Shown: positions 1 to 9,691 of the stretch, piece by piece
Position numbering within the stretch: position 1 is the first letter of the stretch
Layout: every line of letters begins with the position of its first letter
From: Zoogloea sp.
Lineage (GTDB): Bacteria > Pseudomonadota > Gammaproteobacteria > Burkholderiales > Rhodocyclaceae
Assembly (NCBI GenBank): GCA_016703645.1
Contig: JADJBR010000004.1
Span: 443,501 to 507,500, forward strand
Length of the DNA stretch: 64,000 nt
Direction: 5' to 3'
Position numbers and translations under genes: made by a program
The notes under the pieces: generated by a model
What the model was told of the DNA's origin: nothing
Databases searched by the model: none
What the model saw: the letters and a program-made list of their open reading frames with translations, nothing else

Positions 1-286
1 CATGCGGACGTTTAAGCCGATCCACACGCTGCTGGAGAACAAGTATTACTTCGACCGCTTCAATGAAATTGTGTTCGCCGGTGGCGCCCGCCTGCTGGGG
101 CGTGGTCTCTGGAAGTTTGGAGATCAGGCTGTTATCGACGGCATGGTGGTCAATGGTTCTGCAAAGTTCGTCGGGTTTATTGCGCAGCTCTCTCGTCTGT
201 TCCAAAGCGGGCACATCTATCAGTATGCGTTTTCGATGATCTTCGGCGTTGTTATCCTTTTGACCTTTTGGTTCAATCGCGGGTGA
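1..286 (+). CDS. nuoL: NADH-quinone oxidoreductase subunit L, C-terminal end (partial)
   Basis: Only the last ~94 residues are inside the window; the gene begins upstream. NuoL is the distal antiporter-like membrane subunit of complex I, part of the proton-pumping arm in the inner membrane. The visible tail has the ENKYYFDRFNE motif typical of the NuoL C-terminus and a final hydrophobic segment (about FSMIFGVVILLTFWF) before the stop. The assignment is supported mainly by nuoM and nuoN following in the same direction, the conserved end of the bacterial nuo operon. Confidence 0.9.
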   Translation, partial: MRTFKPIHTLLENKYYFDRFNEIVFAGGARLLGRGLWKFGDQAVIDGMVVNGSAKFVGFIAQLSRLFQSGHIYQYAFSMIFGVVILLTFWFNRG

Positions 287-365
287 TATTCGTTTCGCAG
301 GTCAGGGATAACAGAGAGATTTAGGACTTGAGCGCCGCGTGCGGTGCATAGAACGGAAAGTAGAG

Positions 366-1847
366 ATGACGGGTATTCCATTCCTCAGCCTTGCGATTTG
401 GGTTCCGATCGTTGGTGGCTTATTGGCGCTTGCTACGGGCTCTGACCGTAACGCGTCAGTCGCCAGATTTGTTGCGCTTTTCTTCGCGCTTGCGGGATTG
501 GCTGTCAGCATTCCGCTCTACACCGGGTTCGACGTAAGTACCAGTGCGATGCAGTTTGTGGAGGCCTACCAGTGGATCCCGCGCTTCAACATCAACTATG
601 TCCTTGGTGTTGATGGCATTTCCGTGCTGTTTGTGCTCCTGAACAGTTTCATTACTGTCATCGTGGTGGTTGCGGGTTGGGAGGTTATTCAAGAGAAGGT
701 TTCGCAGTACATGGCCGGCTTCTTGATCATGTCTGGTCTGATCAACGGCATCTTCTCTGCCCTGGACGGGGTTCTGTTCTATGTGTTCTTCGAGGCGTCC
801 CTGATTCCCCTGTTCATCATCATTGGTGTCTGGGGAGGACCGAATCGTGTTTATGCGGCGATCAAGTTCTTCCTCTATACCCTTGCCGGTTCTTTGTTGA
901 TGCTTGTCGCGCTGCTCTATCTGTTCATGGAGTCAGGCGGTAGTTTCAGCATTCTCGACTGGCACCAGCTCAAGCTCGGGATGGATGCGCAGACCTTGAT
1001 CTTTTGGGCTTTTCTTGCCTCTTTTGCGGTCAAGGTTCCCATGTTCCCGGTTCATACTTGGCTGCCGGACGCTCACGTGGAGGCGCCCACGGGGGGGTCC
1101 ATCGTTCTGGCTGCGATCGGACTCAAGCTGGGTGCTTACGGTTTCCTGCGGTTTTCTCTGCCCATCGCTCCTGATGCTAGTCAGGCGTTTGCGCCAATGA
1201 TGATCACGCTTTCCTTGATTGCGGTGATTTACATTGGGTTCGTTGCCCTAGTCCAGACCGACATGAAGAAGTTGGTCGCGTATTCATCCATATCGCACAT
1301 GGGTTTTGTGACGCTCGGTTTCTTCATCTTCAACCCACTGGGTGTTGAGGGTGCCCTCGTGCAGATGATTTCGCATGGCTTCGTCTCCGGAGCGATGTTT
1401 GCCTGTATTGGGGTTCTTTATGACCGCATGCACTCTCGTCAGATTGCCGATTATGGTGGCGTGGTCAATGTGATGCCGAAGTTTGCTGCCCTGTTCATGC
1501 TGTTTTCCATGGCGAACTCGGGGTTGCCTGCAACCTCCGGTTTCGTTGGTGAGTTCATGGTCGCATTGGGTGCGGTTCAGTACAATTTCTGGATTGGCTT
1601 TGCTGCGGCCACAACGCTTATCGTTGGCGCAGCCTATACCCTGTGGATGTACAAGAGGGTAGTGTTTGGTGCGATCACCAATCACCACGTGTCCGAGCTT
1701 ACGGATATCAACAACAGGGAGTTTGTGTTTCTTGCGATCCTCGCCGTCTGTGTGCTGGTCATGGGTATTTACCCCTACCCGATCACAGAGGTAATGCATG
1801 CATCGGTCAATGACCTGCTCAAGCATGTTTTCGTGAGCAAGCTCTGA
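366..1847 (+). CDS. nuoM: NADH-quinone oxidoreductase subunit M
   Basis: A 493-residue polytopic membrane protein, the expected NuoM length. It is an antiporter-like proton-pumping subunit of complex I. The sequence carries the family signatures around VPMFPVHTWLPDAHVEAP and the lysine-rich broken-helix region (DMKKLVAYSSISHMG) used in proton translocation. The ATG at 366 gives the usual N-terminus (MTGIPFLSLAIW); a GTG at 339 in frame would add nine residues not typical of the family. It sits between nuoL and nuoN and is surely cotranscribed with them. Confidence 0.95.
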   Translation: MTGIPFLSLAIWVPIVGGLLALATGSDRNASVARFVALFFALAGLAVSIPLYTGFDVSTSAMQFVEAYQWIPRFNINYVLGVDGISVLFVLLNSFITVIVVVAGWEVIQEKVSQYMAGFLIMSGLINGIFSALDGVLFYVFFEASLIPLFIIIGVWGGPNRVYAAIKFFLYTLAGSLLMLVALLYLFMESGGSFSILDWHQLKLGMDAQTLIFWAFLASFAVKVPMFPVHTWLPDAHVEAPTGGSIVLAAIGLKLGAYGFLRFSLPIAPDASQAFAPMMITLSLIAVIYIGFVALVQTDMKKLVAYSSISHMGFVTLGFFIFNPLGVEGALVQMISHGFVSGAMFACIGVLYDRMHSRQIADYGGVVNVMPKFAALFMLFSMANSGLPATSGFVGEFMVALGAVQYNFWIGFAAATTLIVGAAYTLWMYKRVVFGAITNHHVSELTDINNREFVFLAILAVCVLVMGIYPYPITEVMHASVNDLLKHVFVSKL

Positions 1848-1891
1848 CCTCGAAGTAAACGACACAGAACCCTCCGGATTGTGGGCTGAAG

Positions 1892-3358
1892 ATGAACTTT
1901 GTTATCCCTGATTTTTACCCTGCTGCGGCTGAGTTGTTTGTCGCAGCCATGTCCTTCGTCATTCTCTTGGTTGGTACGTTCAAGCAGAGTGCGCGGCACT
2001 TCGTCTACACCTTGACCCAGATCACTTTGGTCGGTGCGGCGGCTATTACGTGGCAGACCATGGATGGCCAGGTCAATTTCACGTTCAGCAACATGTACGT
2101 GGATGACTTGATGGGCGATGTCCTGAAGCTCATGCTTTATCTCTCGGTTGCGGCAGTCCTGGTCTATTCCCGGGGCTACATGAATGACCGGAAGATGGAG
2201 ACAACGGAGTATTACCTGCTGGCCATCTACGCCACGCTGGGCATGATGGTGATGATCTCGGCGAATCATTTTCTGACCATCTACCTTGGGCTCGAGTTGC
2301 TTTCCCTTGCCCTCTACGCCATGGTTGCGCTCGAGAGGGATTCGGCCCGCGCGACCGAAGCGGCAATGAAGTATTTCGTTCTCGGTGCACTCGCATCTGG
2401 CCTTTTGCTCTACGGGATTTCGATGATTTACGGTGCCACGGGGACGCTTGAAATTTCCAACGTTGCGCAAGCGATTTATCATCAGGCGGGGAACCGTACT
2501 GTCCTGATGTTTGGGTTGGTATTCGTGGTGGCCGGCCTCGCGTTCAAGCTCGGTGTCGTTCCGTTCCACATGTGGATTCCCGATGTCTATCAGGGGGCAC
2601 CTGCGGCAATCACGCTCTTCATCGCATCTGCTCCGAAACTCGCAGCGTTCGCAATGGCCATGCGCCTGCTTGTGAACGGACTTTTCGAGCTTGCTGAACA
2701 ATGGCAGTCGATGCTGATGTTTCTCGCAGTGCTGTCCATCGTGCTCGGCAACCTTGCCGCCATCGCGCAGACCAACATCAAGCGCATGCTTGGTTACTCG
2801 GGGATCTCGCACATGGGTTTCATGTTGTTGGGCTTGATGTCGGGTGTGGTCGGTGGCGACCGGCATTTCGCACTCAACGCATACAGCTCATCAATGTTTT
2901 ATGTGATTGCGTATGTTCTGATGAGTCTGGCGTCCTTTGGTGTGATTCTGCTGATGTCCCGAGCCGGGTTTGAAGCGGAAGCGCTGGATGATTTCAAGGG
3001 TCTGAATAAGCGTAGTTCCTGGTTCGCAGGGGTCATGGCGATGGTCATGTTCTCGATGGCAGGGATTCCGTTTTTTATCGGCTTCTTTGCAAAGTTCTCT
3101 GTTCTTCAGGCTGTTGTCGCGGCGGGATACATCTGGCTGGCTATTCTGGCAGTCATCATGTCGCTGATCGGTGCGTTCTATTATTTGCGTGTTGTCAAGA
3201 TCATGTATTTTGATGAGCCTGCGGATAACACGCCTATTGGAGCCACTCTTGACATGCGGGTACTGCTCTCACTGAATGGGTTGGCGATTGCCGTCCTGGG
3301 TTTGCTGCCGCAGTCGCTGATGACTTGGTGTGCTTACTCCTTGCTTGGCTCTCTCTGA
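1892..3358 (+). CDS. nuoN: NADH-quinone oxidoreductase subunit N
   Basis: A 488-residue membrane protein with many transmembrane helices, the third antiporter-like subunit of complex I. Recognisable elements are the [17 protein letters not shown] loop and the [16 protein letters not shown] motif that parallels the one in NuoM. It starts 44 bp after nuoM. NuoN contacts the quinone end of the membrane arm in known structures. Length and motifs are normal, with no defects seen. Confidence 0.95.
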   Translation: MNFVIPDFYPAAAELFVAAMSFVILLVGTFKQSARHFVYTLTQITLVGAAAITWQTMDGQVNFTFSNMYVDDLMGDVLKLMLYLSVAAVLVYSRGYMNDRKMETTEYYLLAIYATLGMMVMISANHFLTIYLGLELLSLALYAMVALERDSARATEAAMKYFVLGALASGLLLYGISMIYGATGTLEISNVAQAIYHQAGNRTVLMFGLVFVVAGLAFKLGVVPFHMWIPDVYQGAPAAITLFIASAPKLAAFAMAMRLLVNGLFELAEQWQSMLMFLAVLSIVLGNLAAIAQTNIKRMLGYSGISHMGFMLLGLMSGVVGGDRHFALNAYSSSMFYVIAYVLMSLASFGVILLMSRAGFEAEALDDFKGLNKRSSWFAGVMAMVMFSMAGIPFFIGFFAKFSVLQAVVAAGYIWLAILAVIMSLIGAFYYLRVVKIMYFDEPADNTPIGATLDMRVLLSLNGLAIAVLGLLPQSLMTWCAYSLLGSL

Positions 3359-3391
3359 TTGGGATGCATGTGAGGGAGTGGAGGGGGTAGC

Positions 3392-3688
3392 TTGGTCGGA
3401 TTGACTGCTGTCCTTGCTGTGTTGTTCGTGTTGGCGAACCTGCCATTTATGTCGTTGCGGTTCCTGGGCGTGGTTGCTTTGGCCTCGCCCAAGTCCGGGC
3501 GCCTGATGGCGCTGGAGGTGGTGTTGTGCCTTGCGCTTGCGATGGCTTGCTTGCTGTTCGTTGAAAGACTAGTCGAAGGTGTGAGTTACGGGCAAGGTTG
3601 GGAGTTTCAGGTTGTTCTGCTTTGTCTGTTTGTGGTAGCGGGCTTTCCGGGCTTTGTTTGCCGCTTTTTCTGGAAAGAGTCTGTTTGA
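3392..3688 (+). CDS. DUF2818 family small membrane protein
   Basis: A 98-residue protein read from a TTG at 3392 behind a strong purine-rich site (GGAGGGGG). It has two predicted membrane segments (around residues 3-25 and 38-55) and ends with a hydrophobic stretch leading to FPGFVCRFFWK, the pattern of the DUF2818 family. This family is found directly after nuoN in many betaproteobacteria. Function is unknown; the position suggests a complex I accessory or assembly role, which is inference only. Confidence 0.75.
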   Translation: MVGLTAVLAVLFVLANLPFMSLRFLGVVALASPKSGRLMALEVVLCLALAMACLLFVERLVEGVSYGQGWEFQVVLLCLFVVAGFPGFVCRFFWKESV

Positions 3689-3915
3689 TTTTGGTGGGTA
3701 TCGGGTTTCTTGAGTTCGGAGTGACGGTGCAGAGAACGTTCATTTCTGCCCTTTCAGTGCGTTGGTGTTGACTCGGCGTATTCGACTGGTTTTTTCTATC
3801 GGCCTCCGGGATGTGTTGATTGGGTGAAAGTCGGCTTGATGGCGGCTTTCGAAGTTTTTGGCTTTGTCTGGTAATTTTCAGCTTCGTCGTCGGTGAATAT
3901 ACCTGTTCAATCCGC
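3689..3915. other. intergenic region upstream of DUF3579 gene
   Basis: This 227-bp gap is relatively AT-rich compared with its surroundings and probably carries the promoter of the following DUF3579 gene. No convincing ORF, repeat or T-tailed hairpin was seen in it. Confidence 0.3.
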
Positions 3916-4209
3916 ATGAATTCTAAAGTCGATAACTTCGTGATAGTGGGTCGCACCAGCGATGGTCGAACCTTCCGCCCCAGCGATTGGGCCGACCGCC
4001 TGTGCGGCATCATGTCTGCCTTCGGGGCCGATCATCGAATGACCTATTCGCCCTATGTTCGCCCAGCGTGCAGTCTTCGCGGTGACAAAACGGTTCTGGT
4101 CGATGCGCGGATTCATGATATCGAGCCGCTGGCCTACAATTTCCTCAGGAATTTCGCTAAGGATAATGACCTTCAGGTGGAGCTTCTGCCTGACGACTAC
4201 TTCATTTGA
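3916..4209 (+). CDS. DUF3579 domain protein
   Basis: A 97-residue soluble protein starting at the internal ATG (MNSKVDNFVIVGRTSDG). It reads through the DUF3579 signature (FRPSDWADRLCG, then RPACSLRGDKTVLVDARI) and ends with an acidic tail. DUF3579 proteins are common in Rhodocyclales and other betaproteobacteria and have no established function. The 5' extension of the frame to 3820 is hydrophobic and not part of the family, so the ATG at 3916 is preferred. It converges on narL. Confidence 0.75.
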   Translation: MNSKVDNFVIVGRTSDGRTFRPSDWADRLCGIMSAFGADHRMTYSPYVRPACSLRGDKTVLVDARIHDIEPLAYNFLRNFAKDNDLQVELLPDDYFI

Positions 4210-4301
4210 TCCGGGGCTAACCGATTGCTCCAGGCGCCTGCACGCTTCTTTCGGCGTGAGCTGTATTCTTCCCGACATCTTTTAGTGTTGTTCTCGAGCT
4301 C

Positions 4302-4982
4302 TTAGCAACGTGCTCCGTGGCCCGTGCCTTGTTGGCGCAAATTCTGGTCTATTGCCCACACTGCGGCCTCAAGACGAGAACGGAACTTCAGTTTTTTTAG
4401 CAGATTCTTGATGTGCACTTTTACAGTGCCTTCGGCAATATTGAGCTCGCGTGCGATCAACTTGTTTGAGAGGCCATTGGCCAAGCAACCCAGAATGTCT
4501 CGTTCTCGATCTGTGAGTGGGGTTGTGCTTCGTTCGGCAGCCTGAGTCTCCTCTCGAAGTGAACGTGCGAGCAGGCCATTGAGACTTTCGCTGATGACTA
4601 TTCTGCCGCGCTGCGCTTCGACGATCCGTTCCAGCAGTTCCTCTGGCTCCATATCCTTCAATAGGTAGCCGTCTGCACCGGCCCTGATCGCAGCGATAAG
4701 GTCATCTGCGGCGTCCGATACGGTGAGGATCAGAATTCGGGCGGCGAGATCTGCTTCTCGGAGGGCGCGAAGGGTGTCGATTCCGTTCATTCCTTTCATG
4801 TTCAAGTCCAGCAGAATCATGTCAGGCTCAAGACCCTTCGCCATTTCCAGTCCTTCTTCTCCACTGGATGCTTCACCAATCAGATGAAGTTCGTTGTTCA
4901 GGGCGAGTAGCTGGGATACACCTTTTCGGAAGAGGGGATGGTCGTCAATGATCAGTACCGAACTCGGTGATAGGGCTTTCAC
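4302..4982 (-). CDS. narL: NarL-family response regulator
   Basis: A 226-residue response regulator: receiver domain (residues ~8-125, phosphoacceptor D59 in the LLDLNM motif, acidic pair at IIDDHP) and a C-terminal LuxR-type HTH (~155-215, LTDRERDILGCLANGLSNK). It lies 15 bp downstream of a NarX-type kinase with an intact nitrate-binding P-box, so it most likely controls nitrate/nitrite respiration genes. The symbol rests on this pairing; other NarL/FixJ paralogs look similar. Confidence 0.85.
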   Translation of the reverse strand: MKALSPSSVLIIDDHPLFRKGVSQLLALNNELHLIGEASSGEEGLEMAKGLEPDMILLDLNMKGMNGIDTLRALREADLAARILILTVSDAADDLIAAIRAGADGYLLKDMEPEELLERIVEAQRGRIVISESLNGLLARSLREETQAAERSTTPLTDRERDILGCLANGLSNKLIARELNIAEGTVKVHIKNLLKKLKFRSRLEAAVWAIDQNLRQQGTGHGARC

Positions 4983-4997
4983 TGATTTTCCTTTGTG

Positions 4998-6917
4998 TCA
5001 TGCAGGTGAATCCTGCGGTTCGGGTTGATTGGGGAAGCTGAATTGGACGCGTGTTCCTCCACCTTGTCGGGGAAGCACCTTTAGTTCTCCGGCCAGGCTC
5101 TGAGCCCTGTCTCTCATGATGACGATACCGTAACGATGCAGCGGCGCGCTTTGTTGGTCAAAGCCAATGCCGTCGTCTTCGATACTGACGGTCAGCAGGT
5201 TCATGGGTTCTTTTTGAAGAGTGACTGACACCTTCCGGGCGCGGGCATGACGTTCAATGTTGGAAAGGGCCTCGCGAATGATCTGGAGAACGTGGATTTC
5301 TCGGCTTGGTGCAAGTTCAACACCGGTCAGGCGGTTGTCCAAGCTGATCTTCAGGTCGGTGCGGCGCCGGAAGTCCTGTATTGTTTCGTCGATTGCGGCT
5401 GGAAGACCTCGCCCGTCAATGCGCAGGCGGAAGGTTGTCAGAAGTTCCCGGAGTTGGCGGTAGGCTTCGTTCAGTCCATCGCGCAGCTCGCGCACGACCT
5501 CGCTTACGGCCGGTGACTGCGGTTGGCTTCCCAGTTGTGTTTGCAGGCGGGTTACCTGAATCTTGAGATAGGAAAGGGATTGGGCCAGGGAGTCGTGGAG
5601 TTCCCGAGCGATGACCGAGCGCTCGTCGAGCAGGGCCAGGCGATGGTGCTCTTCATTGCGCTGGATGGTGGCCAGGGCCGTGCCCACATGCCGACCGACA
5701 GCCTCAAGGAGTTCGACCTGCCAGTTTTCCAGGCGCTTTCCTGCGCATTGCTGGAGCAGCATTGCACCATGACTGCGTGTTCCGTCGAAGAGCGGAACGG
5801 ATATGTTCCAGTTGCCGGGGGCTGCGTCACGTATCCCGATTGTGACCCGGGGTGGGTCCGAGTCCTGGCAGGTCTGACATTCTGAGCACAGCGCCGAATC
5901 TGGTATCGCATCTGAAGGATCGGTATGGACGACTACGGTCGTACCGTCCGCTTTTTTCAGACACAGTGCGCTGGACGTAATGCCGATGACGTTTTCCACT
6001 TCCTGCAGGACTTGTTGAAGGGTTGTCTTGCTGACGGCTCTTTCAGCAAGGGCGTGAGTGGTTCTGTAAAGTAGATTGAGGGATTGATTGCTGCGGGCAA
6101 GTTCCTCCGTTTTCTCGGTTACCCTCATCTCCAGTTCGGCGTAGGTTCGAGATAGGTCCTCGATCATGAAGTTGAAGGCTTCCTCAAGCTGACCGAGTTC
6201 GTCGGGCTCCCTGCTGGCCGCACGCATGCTGAAGTCACCTTTGCGCACCACCCTGGCAAGCGCCAGCAGTTCTCCGAGCGGTGTCACCACGTGCGTCTTG
6301 AGCTGGAAGACAGCACAGCCTCCCAAAATCAGGAGCAAGGCGAGCGACACGCCTTGAGCAAGTCGCAGAACTTGCAGTTTTCTCTCAAGTCCTTCTTCCA
6401 CCAGCGCGACTAGATGATCGATCTGGGCGACCAGCCGGGTTGTTTCCACACTCAGGGCATTGCGGGCGGCCGGTTCGGGGCCGCTTTGAAGGGCCGTCGG
6501 GCGGAACCGGGTTTTCCAGGTTTTTCCCACCGCATCATAGGCTAGCCTTACCGCGCTGTTCCCGTCGGCGGGAATGACCCTCAGCAGGTCCGGGTGTACG
6601 TAGCGGGCCTCGAATTCGTTCAATGCTTGGGTCAGCCGGGGCGGGCGATCACTCTCGATGTCCAGTCCGACGGCTGACTGGATTGCGTATGAATGCATGC
6701 GGAGGGATCCCGCCATGTTGATGGCGCGTGCCTCGCCTGAGGAACGCTCCACAACAATGATGGAAGCAAGGATGGAAACAGCAGCGAGAGCCGCAATGGT
6801 AGCGATCCACGCGCCGAGACGGATGACGACGGAAGGGCGTCCATGAGCGGAAGAGGCGTTTAGCGGCGTCGATCGGGTAGTCAAGGCGTGATCTCCGGTT
6901 GCCTCGTCGGCCGCCAT
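4998..6917 (-). CDS. narX: nitrate/nitrite sensor histidine kinase NarX
   Basis: A 639-residue membrane sensor kinase. It has an N-terminal transmembrane helix (~33-56), then a P-box-like AINMAGSLRMHSY (~65-77), the conserved nitrate-binding element of NarX/NarQ. A second helix (~188-207), a HAMP domain, a GAF-like central module and a HisKA_3 dimerisation domain (H441 in ARELHDSLAQSL) follow, ending in an HATPase domain (ERHARA, DDGIGFD). The central module contains a CSECQTC cluster that could bind metal or sense redox. It is cotranscribed with narL. It is known to sense periplasmic nitrate and phosphorylate NarL. Confidence 0.9.
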   Translation of the reverse strand: MAADEATGDHALTTRSTPLNASSAHGRPSVVIRLGAWIATIAALAAVSILASIIVVERSSGEARAINMAGSLRMHSYAIQSAVGLDIESDRPPRLTQALNEFEARYVHPDLLRVIPADGNSAVRLAYDAVGKTWKTRFRPTALQSGPEPAARNALSVETTRLVAQIDHLVALVEEGLERKLQVLRLAQGVSLALLLILGGCAVFQLKTHVVTPLGELLALARVVRKGDFSMRAASREPDELGQLEEAFNFMIEDLSRTYAELEMRVTEKTEELARSNQSLNLLYRTTHALAERAVSKTTLQQVLQEVENVIGITSSALCLKKADGTTVVVHTDPSDAIPDSALCSECQTCQDSDPPRVTIGIRDAAPGNWNISVPLFDGTRSHGAMLLQQCAGKRLENWQVELLEAVGRHVGTALATIQRNEEHHRLALLDERSVIARELHDSLAQSLSYLKIQVTRLQTQLGSQPQSPAVSEVVRELRDGLNEAYRQLRELLTTFRLRIDGRGLPAAIDETIQDFRRRTDLKISLDNRLTGVELAPSREIHVLQIIREALSNIERHARARKVSVTLQKEPMNLLTVSIEDDGIGFDQQSAPLHRYGIVIMRDRAQSLAGELKVLPRQGGGTRVQFSFPNQPEPQDSPA

Positions 6918-7246
6918 TTTGAGCCCAGGGGCGTGTGGGGGGGCGTCCGCGTGCGCAGGTCTGGGTGAGAAAATGGGAGTAGTGGCAGTGCCCTCAAAAC
7001 GGCCAGGAGCGTGAGCGGACGGGTTTTCGAAAGTAAATAAAAGACTTTGTAAATCAAATTATTAGACAGATTTCGGAGGGGTTTTGCGGATACCGATAAA
7101 GAGGTAGTTGGCTGTTTATATCGGTCTTTCAACCATGATCCAGGTCAACTCCTGGGGTGGAGCCGGCTCATAGACTGCGCCGCATGCCAAAGGATGGCCA
7201 ATCAGGTTGTGGCCCGTCCTGCATGCGTACCAAGCGGGGAAAGACT
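6918..7246. other. divergent control region between narX and a Crp/Fnr regulator
   Basis: A 329-bp divergent intergenic region with an AT-rich core (about 7025-7070) expected to hold promoters in both directions. An FNR/Dnr-like box near 7135 is listed separately. An upstream extension of the regulator ORF (from 7157) overlaps this stretch but is probably not translated. Confidence 0.5.
7135..7148 (+). promoter_or_regulatory. candidate FNR/Dnr box
   Basis: ATGATCCAGGTCAA matches the TTGAT-N4-ATCAA consensus of FNR/Dnr-class regulators at 8 of 10 defined positions. It lies 99 bp before the start of the Crp/Fnr-type gene, so it could mediate autoregulation or control the divergent narXL operon. 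Identified by eye only. Confidence 0.45.
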
Positions 7247-8056
7247 ATGCGTACCAGCCTTGATGACCTCTCCATGATTATCCGTGAGATCGCTCTCTTT
7301 CGGGCTCTGGCCGAACACGTGCTTGATGACGTGGCTCGCTCGTCCGAGGTCCTCAATCTCGCGAAGGGCAAGAGGATCTATGCAGCAGGCGATCGCCCAA
7401 GGGCGCTTTATCACGTGATGTCCGGCCACCTCAAAGTCTCCGTGTCGTCCATGGATGGCAGTGAAAAGGTGATCGAAATTCTCGAACCCCAGCAGCTTTT
7501 CGGGGTTGCGGAGATCTTTGGAGGTGCGCCTTGTGTGTCGTCTGTAGAGACGGTGACGCCAGTCGTGTTGCTGGCAATTGGGCGTGAGGGGGTACTGCGT
7601 GCGGTTGAGAAGGACGCGGCGCTATCACGGCGCATGCTCAGTACCATGGCCCAGCGACAGTCGTCCATTGAGCGGGAAATTGCCGCCGACTGCTTCCAAT
7701 CGGGAAGTGGCAAGCTTGTGGACTACTTGCTGCGCTTGGGGGGCGCGAGCGTGGAGTCCGGTCGGTCAGTAGTGCTTCAGCTCATCATTCCAAAGCATGT
7801 GCTGGCTGCACGCATGGGGATCACGCCGGAAACCCTGTCGCGTATTTTCCGGGAGTTGTCGGATGCGGGGATGATCAACGTCAATGGCAAGCAGCTCACC
7901 CTGACGGAGGCCTTTTGTCGCAGGTATGCATCCCGCATTGTCCCGCATGGGGATGTCTTGGGCGCACCTTCGCGCGCTCGCGCATCCCAGATGGGGAGCT
8001 GGCATGCGCCGGAGGGGGTGAGGCGGTTGATGGGGGTTGGGGTTCGCGGCCTTTAG
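7247..8056 (+). CDS. Crp/Fnr-family transcriptional regulator (Dnr/Nnr-like)
   Basis: A 269-residue regulator with an N-terminal cyclic-nucleotide-binding-like beta-barrel (residues ~15-130, GDRPRALYHVMSGHLKV) and a C-terminal Crp-type winged HTH (~150-225, MGITPETLSRIFRELSDAG). It lacks the N-terminal cysteine cluster that binds [4Fe-4S] in Fnr, so it fits the Dnr/Nnr (nitric-oxide responsive) type better. The ATG at 7247 follows GGGGAAAG. The C-terminal ~40 residues past the HTH are poorly conserved. The context beside narXL suggests control of denitrification. Confidence 0.8.
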   Translation: MRTSLDDLSMIIREIALFRALAEHVLDDVARSSEVLNLAKGKRIYAAGDRPRALYHVMSGHLKVSVSSMDGSEKVIEILEPQQLFGVAEIFGGAPCVSSVETVTPVVLLAIGREGVLRAVEKDAALSRRMLSTMAQRQSSIEREIAADCFQSGSGKLVDYLLRLGGASVESGRSVVLQLIIPKHVLAARMGITPETLSRIFRELSDAGMINVNGKQLTLTEAFCRRYASRIVPHGDVLGAPSRARASQMGSWHAPEGVRRLMGVGVRGL

Positions 8057-8127
8057 TCCACAAAGGGTTTTTGTGCCATGTTTCCTTGGGGTATGCTTCG
8101 ATCCTCGCCCAACCAAGGAATTTGCCC

Positions 8128-9000
8128 ATGCTTGTCAACGATTCCGATTTCGATAGTCTGGTTCCGGGCCTTCCACTGAGTCGTCGAACATTCGTCGGGG
8201 CATCCCTCGCGACCGGATTTGCGCTCGCAGTGCGCCCCGCCCAGGGGCAAAGCGTCATCCAGACTTCCGCAGCCGGGTTGGCGGCGGGCGATATCAGCAT
8301 CAAGGCACCTGATGGTGTACCCGTACGCGCCTATTGGGTGCAGCCTTCGGGGAAGGGGCCTTTCCCGACCGTACTGGTGATATCGGAGATATTCGGCCTT
8401 CACGAGTACATCCGCGATACCTGCCGCAGGCTGGCCCGCCAGGGCTATCAGGCAATCGCCCCCAACCTTTTTCAGCGTCAGGGTGATCCCGCGAGCGTCG
8501 GAAGTGTGGCCGAGATCCTCTCGACCATTGTCAGTCGGGTGCCGGATGGGCAGGTCATGACCGACCTGGATGCCTGTGCATCCTGGGCTGTCGCCAACGG
8601 TGGCGATTCAGCGCGACTGGCGATTACGGGCTTCTGCTGGGGTGGACGTATTACCTGGCTCTACGCAGCCCACAACCCGAAGCTGCGCGCCGCTGTGGCA
8701 TGGTATGGCCGGCTTACCGGCGTGCCCACCGATGCGACACCCAAACACCCCAGCGATCTTGTCAGTCAGATGCACGCGCCGGTTCTGGGGCTGTACGGTG
8801 CGAAAGACCAGGGAATTCCCGTGTCCGATGTGGAGGACATGCGGCAAGACATGACCCGGGTCGGCAAGCGCGCGGAGTTGGTGATCTATCCCGAGGCTGG
8901 GCATGCCTTCCATGCCGATTATCGGCCGAGCTACCGGGCTGAGGACGCCATTGATGGATGGGCGCGCATGTTGGCCTGGTTCCGCGAAAACGGGGTATAG
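8128..9000 (+). CDS. dienelactone hydrolase family protein, Tat-exported
   Basis: A 290-residue alpha/beta hydrolase. The start at 8128 (after AAGGAA) gives a twin-arginine signal, LSRRTFVGASLATGFALA, so the enzyme is probably exported folded to the periplasm. The dienelactone hydrolase triad can be read: nucleophile Cys in GFCWGG, Asp in GAKDQG, His in AGHAF. The class hydrolyses dienelactone-type esters, but many paralogs have unknown substrates. It stands alone, convergent with the HAD gene. Confidence 0.85.
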   Translation: MLVNDSDFDSLVPGLPLSRRTFVGASLATGFALAVRPAQGQSVIQTSAAGLAAGDISIKAPDGVPVRAYWVQPSGKGPFPTVLVISEIFGLHEYIRDTCRRLARQGYQAIAPNLFQRQGDPASVGSVAEILSTIVSRVPDGQVMTDLDACASWAVANGGDSARLAITGFCWGGRITWLYAAHNPKLRAAVAWYGRLTGVPTDATPKHPSDLVSQMHAPVLGLYGAKDQGIPVSDVEDMRQDMTRVGKRAELVIYPEAGHAFHADYRPSYRAEDAIDGWARMLAWFRENGV

Positions 9001-9015
9001 GAACAAGCCCGGAAG

Positions 9016-9681
9016 TCAGCCGCGAAGGGAAAGCACCGGCCAGCCTCGGGCGTTGGCATGGTTGAGCAGGGTTTCGTCCGGGTCTACCGCGACCGGATCC
9101 GAGACCTTGTTGAGCAGCGGAAGGTCGTTGTGAGAGTCACTATAGAACCAGCTGCGTTCAAAGCTTGCCCAGCATAGGCCGAGGCTCTCCAGCCAAGCTT
9201 CCACACGTTCGATCTTGCCGGCCTTGAAAGCGGGTGTTCCGCGCGGTTTGCCCGTGAAGTTCCCGTCCTCCTGAGCAGGAATCGTGGCAATGAGGTGAGG
9301 GATGCCGAATGCACGGGCGATGGGGTAGGTGACAAAGCTGTTGGTTGCGGTCACGATCGCGACGATGGCGCCCGCCTCGATGTGTCGATTGACCAGCCCG
9401 CGGGCGTCGGCGGTCATCATGGGAAGGATCCGGCTTTCCATGAATTCCCGGTGCCACGCGTCAAGCTGTTCGCGGCTGTGACGAGCCAGGGGCTTCAACT
9501 GGAAGTCCAGAAACTCGAAGATATCCAGGGTTCCCGCTTTGTACTGGTCGAAAAAAGCCTGGTTGCGGGCTTCGTAGACCTCCCTGTCGAGAACCCCGCG
9601 GGAGATCAGGTATTGAGCCCACTCGAAGTCAGAGTCGCCGGCGAGAAGCGTGTTGTCCAGGTCGAAGAGTACGAGTTCCAT
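9016..9681 (-). CDS. HAD-IB family phosphatase (SerB-like)
   Basis: A 221-residue HAD hydrolase. Motif I is DLDNTLL at the N-terminus, motif II the TATNSF region, motif III the lysine near GKPRGTPAFKAGKIE, and motif IV DSHNDLPLL. It belongs to the HAD-IB group of phosphoserine-phosphatase-like proteins. The gene follows hda by 10 bp on the same strand, a common betaproteobacterial order opposite purM. The substrate cannot be told from sequence. Confidence 0.85.
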   Translation of the reverse strand: MELVLFDLDNTLLAGDSDFEWAQYLISRGVLDREVYEARNQAFFDQYKAGTLDIFEFLDFQLKPLARHSREQLDAWHREFMESRILPMMTADARGLVNRHIEAGAIVAIVTATNSFVTYPIARAFGIPHLIATIPAQEDGNFTGKPRGTPAFKAGKIERVEAWLESLGLCWASFERSWFYSDSHNDLPLLNKVSDPVAVDPDETLLNHANARGWPVLSLRG

Positions 9682-9691
9682 CTTGGTCGCT

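Noticed and set aside
1775-2866. Long open frame antisense to nuoN
   Set aside because: His/Arg-rich composition without family motifs; it is the shadow of nuoN in GC-rich DNA.
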